A stretch of DNA of 8,953 nt from Bacteroidota bacterium (lineage in GTDB: Bacteria; Bacteroidota; Bacteroidia; Chitinophagales; Chitinophagaceae): assembly GCA_023409675.1 (NCBI GenBank), contig JAEYRC010000152.1:1-8953 (forward strand). The letters are read 5' to 3'. Positions 6,901-8,953 of the stretch are shown here, in pieces (the first letter of the stretch is position 1; every line of letters starts with the position of its first letter). The translations under genes and the position numbers were made by a program. A model generated the notes under the pieces. It had not been told where the DNA came from, made no database searches, and was given only the letters and a program-made list of their open reading frames with translations.

Positions 6901-7995
6901 CTATTTGCGGGCAATTTCGAAACCGGCTATCCGGATGCTTTTTTCTTCATTAATAGGATCAATGTTGGTTGCTTTTTCAAAAAAGCGGGATGCTTTTCTG
7001 AACAATCCGCGGAACTGGTTTTTATTAACCGTGGTATTGGCAAAGTAAACGACATCATTATCGGCTTCCTGCTGGATATCTGGTAATGAAGCCAGGGTAG
7101 TGTGGTTGTTATTGTTAAGTTCCAATTCTCCTACTGCTTCATCGATAACAAATATTTCCTTTTGGGGCTGATGGAGCGCTACATCAACGGTTACAGGATC
7201 AGGAAGATTATTACTTGTTGTCATTTGCTGCAATGTCCTTTCAGGTGTTACGTTTTCATTGCCTGATTTGTTACTGGCAGTGCTGAAATTATTTTCAGCC
7301 GGCAGTTGCTGTACCCGGCGCGGAGTAACGGCATTTTTTTCTGGCTGAGCATCAGATGTGGAAATCAGGGTTTCTGTAGTTGCCCCGGCAGCTGATGGTT
7401 GTAACTCCGTAGGGGAAGTTTCTTTGTTTGGAGTTGAATTCTGTTCAGTGGTATTTTGAACTACAACAACGGGTTTTGGAGCAACTGAGTCGTTGAGCAG
7501 CCAGCCGGTAACGCCAAGTACCAGCAGAACCGATGCTGCTACGGCATAGCGCATCACCTGCATATAGAGCACTGCGCCTCCCTTTTTCTCTTTACGGAAT
7601 AATTTTTCCTTATCAGGGAATACGATATTTCTGTCGTAGGTCAGGCGTGCGGCCTGGAACAGTTCAAAATTATGCTGGTGTTCGGGGTGGCGATAGACAA
7701 ACTGTTCAGTATACTCTTTATCTTCCAGGCTAAGTTCATCATCGCTGTATAAAATAAAATATTCCTCACAATTTTCAGCGGTAACCGGGTTAGCAGAACG
7801 CAACAGGCTTTTTTTATTGTCGAATTTGATTTCAGGTTCAGGTTGCAGCACGGCATCCTGTAACATGATCAGTTCCTGATGCAGATCGGGATTTTCTTCA
7901 ACGAATGCTTCAACAGCTAAACGCTCCCCGGGACTGAGTTCGTTATCAACGTACATCAGGAAATATTCTTCGTATGTATTTCTGTTGATGTTCAT
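6901..7995 (-). CDS. Anti-sigma-like membrane protein with duplicated N-terminal module
   Basis: This 364-residue protein has one membrane segment (about 148-167), preceded by a basic stretch (FRKEKKGG), so the N-terminus should face the cytoplasm. The cytoplasmic part holds two copies of a module about 65 residues long. Copy 1 has EEYFLMYVDNELS at 9-21 and ends near LLR at 64-66. Copy 2 has EEYFILYSDDELS at 77-89 and ends near LFR at 132-134. The outer part (168-325) is low-complexity Thr/Ser/Asn/Gln/Pro and probably disordered. It ends in a more ordered, basic tail (about 326-364, FRGLFRKASRFFEKATNI). No HxxxCxxC zinc motif and no FecR domain are visible. The anti-sigma role is inferred from the single-span topology and from the position 22 bp after an ECF sigma gene. 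Bacteroidota proteins with a similar EEF/EEYF...D.ELS start sit beside sigma genes (recalled, not searched). Confidence 0.75.
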   Translation of the reverse strand: MNINRNTYEEYFLMYVDNELSPGERLAVEAFVEENPDLHQELIMLQDAVLQPEPEIKFDNKKSLLRSANPVTAENCEEYFILYSDDELSLEDKEYTEQFVYRHPEHQHNFELFQAARLTYDRNIVFPDKEKLFRKEKKGGAVLYMQVMRYAVAASVLLVLGVTGWLLNDSVAPKPVVVVQNTTEQNSTPNKETSPTELQPSAAGATTETLISTSDAQPEKNAVTPRRVQQLPAENNFSTASNKSGNENVTPERTLQQMTTSNNLPDPVTVDVALHQPQKEIFVIDEAVGELELNNNNHTTLASLPDIQQEADNDVVYFANTTVNKNQFRGLFRKASRFFEKATNIDPINEEKSIRIAGFEIARK

Positions 7996-8004
7996 AATTT
8001 TTTT
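7996..8004 (-). promoter_or_regulatory. A-rich translation leader of the anti-sigma-like gene
   Basis: Immediately before the ATG the minus strand reads CAAAAAAATT, giving the same AAAAAAATTA 10-mer as at the barrel gene once the first base of the start codon is counted. No purine-rich Shine-Dalgarno site is seen in the 22-bp gap. Confidence 0.4.
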
Positions 8005-8017
8005 GTTTTCGGGTAGA

Positions 8018-8503
8018 TCAAATCACATTTTCCGGACTAACCAGGTAGTTCTTCAATTGAACTCTTGCCCGGTGCAGGTAAACTTTAACCTGGCTAACAT
8101 TCAGTCCGGTTATCTTGCCAATTTCCTCATAGCTGTAACCTTCATAGTCTTTAAGCAGTACCAGCGATCGTTGTGTTTCATTCAGCCTTGCCAGTGCGTT
8201 TTCCAGAACCTGGCGGGTATTATGCGATAGGCGCTCCGAAACCAGTGTTTCTTCATTAAACTCTTCCCGCAGGCTGACTCTTTTCATTTTCCTGATCTGA
8301 TCGATCATCTGGTTATAGGCCACGGTAAATAAAAAAGATTTTGACCTGGAAGAGTCTACCGATTCCCGGTTGATCCACATTTTTTCAAAAGCGCTCTGGA
8401 CAACGTCCCGCGCATCTTCTTCATTTCGCATGTTTTTCAGGATGAAGCGGTACACATTGTCCGCATAATCCCTTACACATTGGTTATACTCATTTTCTGT
8501 CAT
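8018..8503 (-). CDS. ECF-family RNA polymerase sigma factor
   Basis: This 161-residue protein has the two-domain layout of extracytoplasmic-function sigma factors, which direct RNA polymerase to a dedicated set of promoters. Region 2 spans about 10-75, with the core-binding DARDVVQSAFEKMWINR (30-46) and the promoter-opening helix FLFTVAYNQMIDQIRKMKR (57-75). Region 4 spans about 95-150, with LNETQRSLVLLKDYEGYSYE and the helix-turn-helix EIGKITGLNVSQVKVYLHRA (127-146). Length and motif order are normal, and no C-terminal extension is present. The ATG at 8503 is the natural start. The gene leads a three-gene unit with the anti-sigma-like gene 22 bp downstream, the usual arrangement in which the second product holds the sigma at the membrane. 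Autoregulation is common in this class but not shown here. A perfect AAGCGCTT palindrome sits 14-21 bp upstream of the start. Confidence 0.94.
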   Translation of the reverse strand: MTENEYNQCVRDYADNVYRFILKNMRNEEDARDVVQSAFEKMWINRESVDSSRSKSFLFTVAYNQMIDQIRKMKRVSLREEFNEETLVSERLSHNTRQVLENALARLNETQRSLVLLKDYEGYSYEEIGKITGLNVSQVKVYLHRARVQLKNYLVSPENVI

Positions 8504-8953
8504 AGCAGGCTTTTATAAGCGCTTTATCTGGGTTTTGGTGCCGGTAGGAGAAATTCTGAAGGCTGCTTTATCCTGCCGGTCTGTAGTAGTACGTACCCCC
8601 GCCTGAAAAGTTACAGCAAAGGAATACTTTTTTTTCTGTTCTTTTTCGGGATTGAGGCTTAAAAAGTAAAATTTCCCTGAAGTATTGCCTGGGCGATTAT
8701 TGAGGTGTCGGACCGGTTTTGTGGAAGAAAAGCATTTATCACTGGTTCAAAGTTCTTTTCCCGGCAGGGGAATAAGAAAAAAACAGTGTGAAGCGGATGT
8801 TTTTACCTGGGTGAGGTTATGGACGAGGAGTAGTTTTGGGCTATCTGAGACATATCAAACAAGTTCAGTTTTCCGGATACGGCCGGCGTATCGGAAAAAG
8901 GGATAGAGCAGGATTCGAAGCCAGCCAGGGATGGTATGCGGGTATCAGTAAGG
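8504..8953. other. Region upstream of the sigma gene, no convincing gene
   Basis: This should hold the promoter of the sigma operon, but no clear TTTG ... TAnnTTTG pair was found on the minus strand. A 73-codon plus-strand frame (8685-8906) has no recognisable features. A second plus-strand frame is open from 8815 to the right edge and reads like protein near its end (FSGYGRRIGKRDRAGFEAS) but contains no ATG. It could be the start of a gene running off the window or a remnant. Minus-strand frames entering from the right edge stop by about 8803 at the latest and show no known motif. Confidence 0.5.

Noticed and set aside
6898..7086. Short plus-strand ORF over the end of the anti-sigma-like gene
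   Set aside because: It lies wholly antisense to a well-supported gene and has no features of its own.
8685..8906. 73-codon plus-strand ORF upstream of the sigma gene
   Set aside because: It has no domain, signal or membrane segment and is rich in Arg, Ser and Cys like a chance frame; a different frame looks more protein-like in its last third.
8905..8930. tRNA T-arm-like sequence (GGATTCGAAGCC)
   Set aside because: The flanks of the TTCGAA loop do not form a five-base stem, and no acceptor or anticodon arm could be found nearby.

Overview
The window looks like chromosomal DNA from a Bacteroidota bacterium, most probably a member of the Chitinophagaceae or a close relative. The reasons are the sequence style of PurH and of the ComEC-like protein, the A-rich leaders used in place of Shine-Dalgarno sites, the outer-membrane beta-barrel protein and the zinc-less anti-sigma-like protein. 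This assignment is inferred from protein features, not from a marker gene. All intact genes lie on the minus strand; only the truncated lutB at the left edge is on the plus strand.

Layout, left to right. The 3' end of lutB (1-551, +; iron-sulfur subunit of L-lactate utilisation) converges on purH (681-2192, -), the bifunctional final enzyme of IMP synthesis. A ComEC/Rec2-type DNA-uptake channel gene (2261-4348, -) lies directly upstream of purH, 68 bp away, so the two may be co-transcribed. From 4445 to 5113 there is no gene but a striking composite repeat array: three long units, each with one A element followed by 3, 2 or 4 copies of an inverted, hairpin-forming B element on a 38-bp period. 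Next are a secreted L,D-transpeptidase of the YkuD fold (5175-5726, -), a plain spacer and a strong terminator (5991-6018).

The right third is a compact three-gene unit read right to left. It holds an ECF sigma factor (8018-8503), a one-pass membrane anti-sigma-like protein with a tandemly duplicated cytoplasmic N-terminal module (6901-7995), and an outer-membrane beta-barrel protein (6041-6874). The gaps are 22 and 26 bp and the terminator closes the unit. This is the layout expected of a cell-envelope signalling operon. The signal, the regulon and the role of the barrel protein cannot be read from the sequence. The last 450 bp (8504-8953) hold no convincing gene, though one frame stays open off the right edge.

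No CRISPR array, tRNA, rRNA, transposase or prophage gene was seen. The points most worth following up are the repeat array and the duplicated module in the anti-sigma-like protein. I do not see an obviously new multi-gene system.
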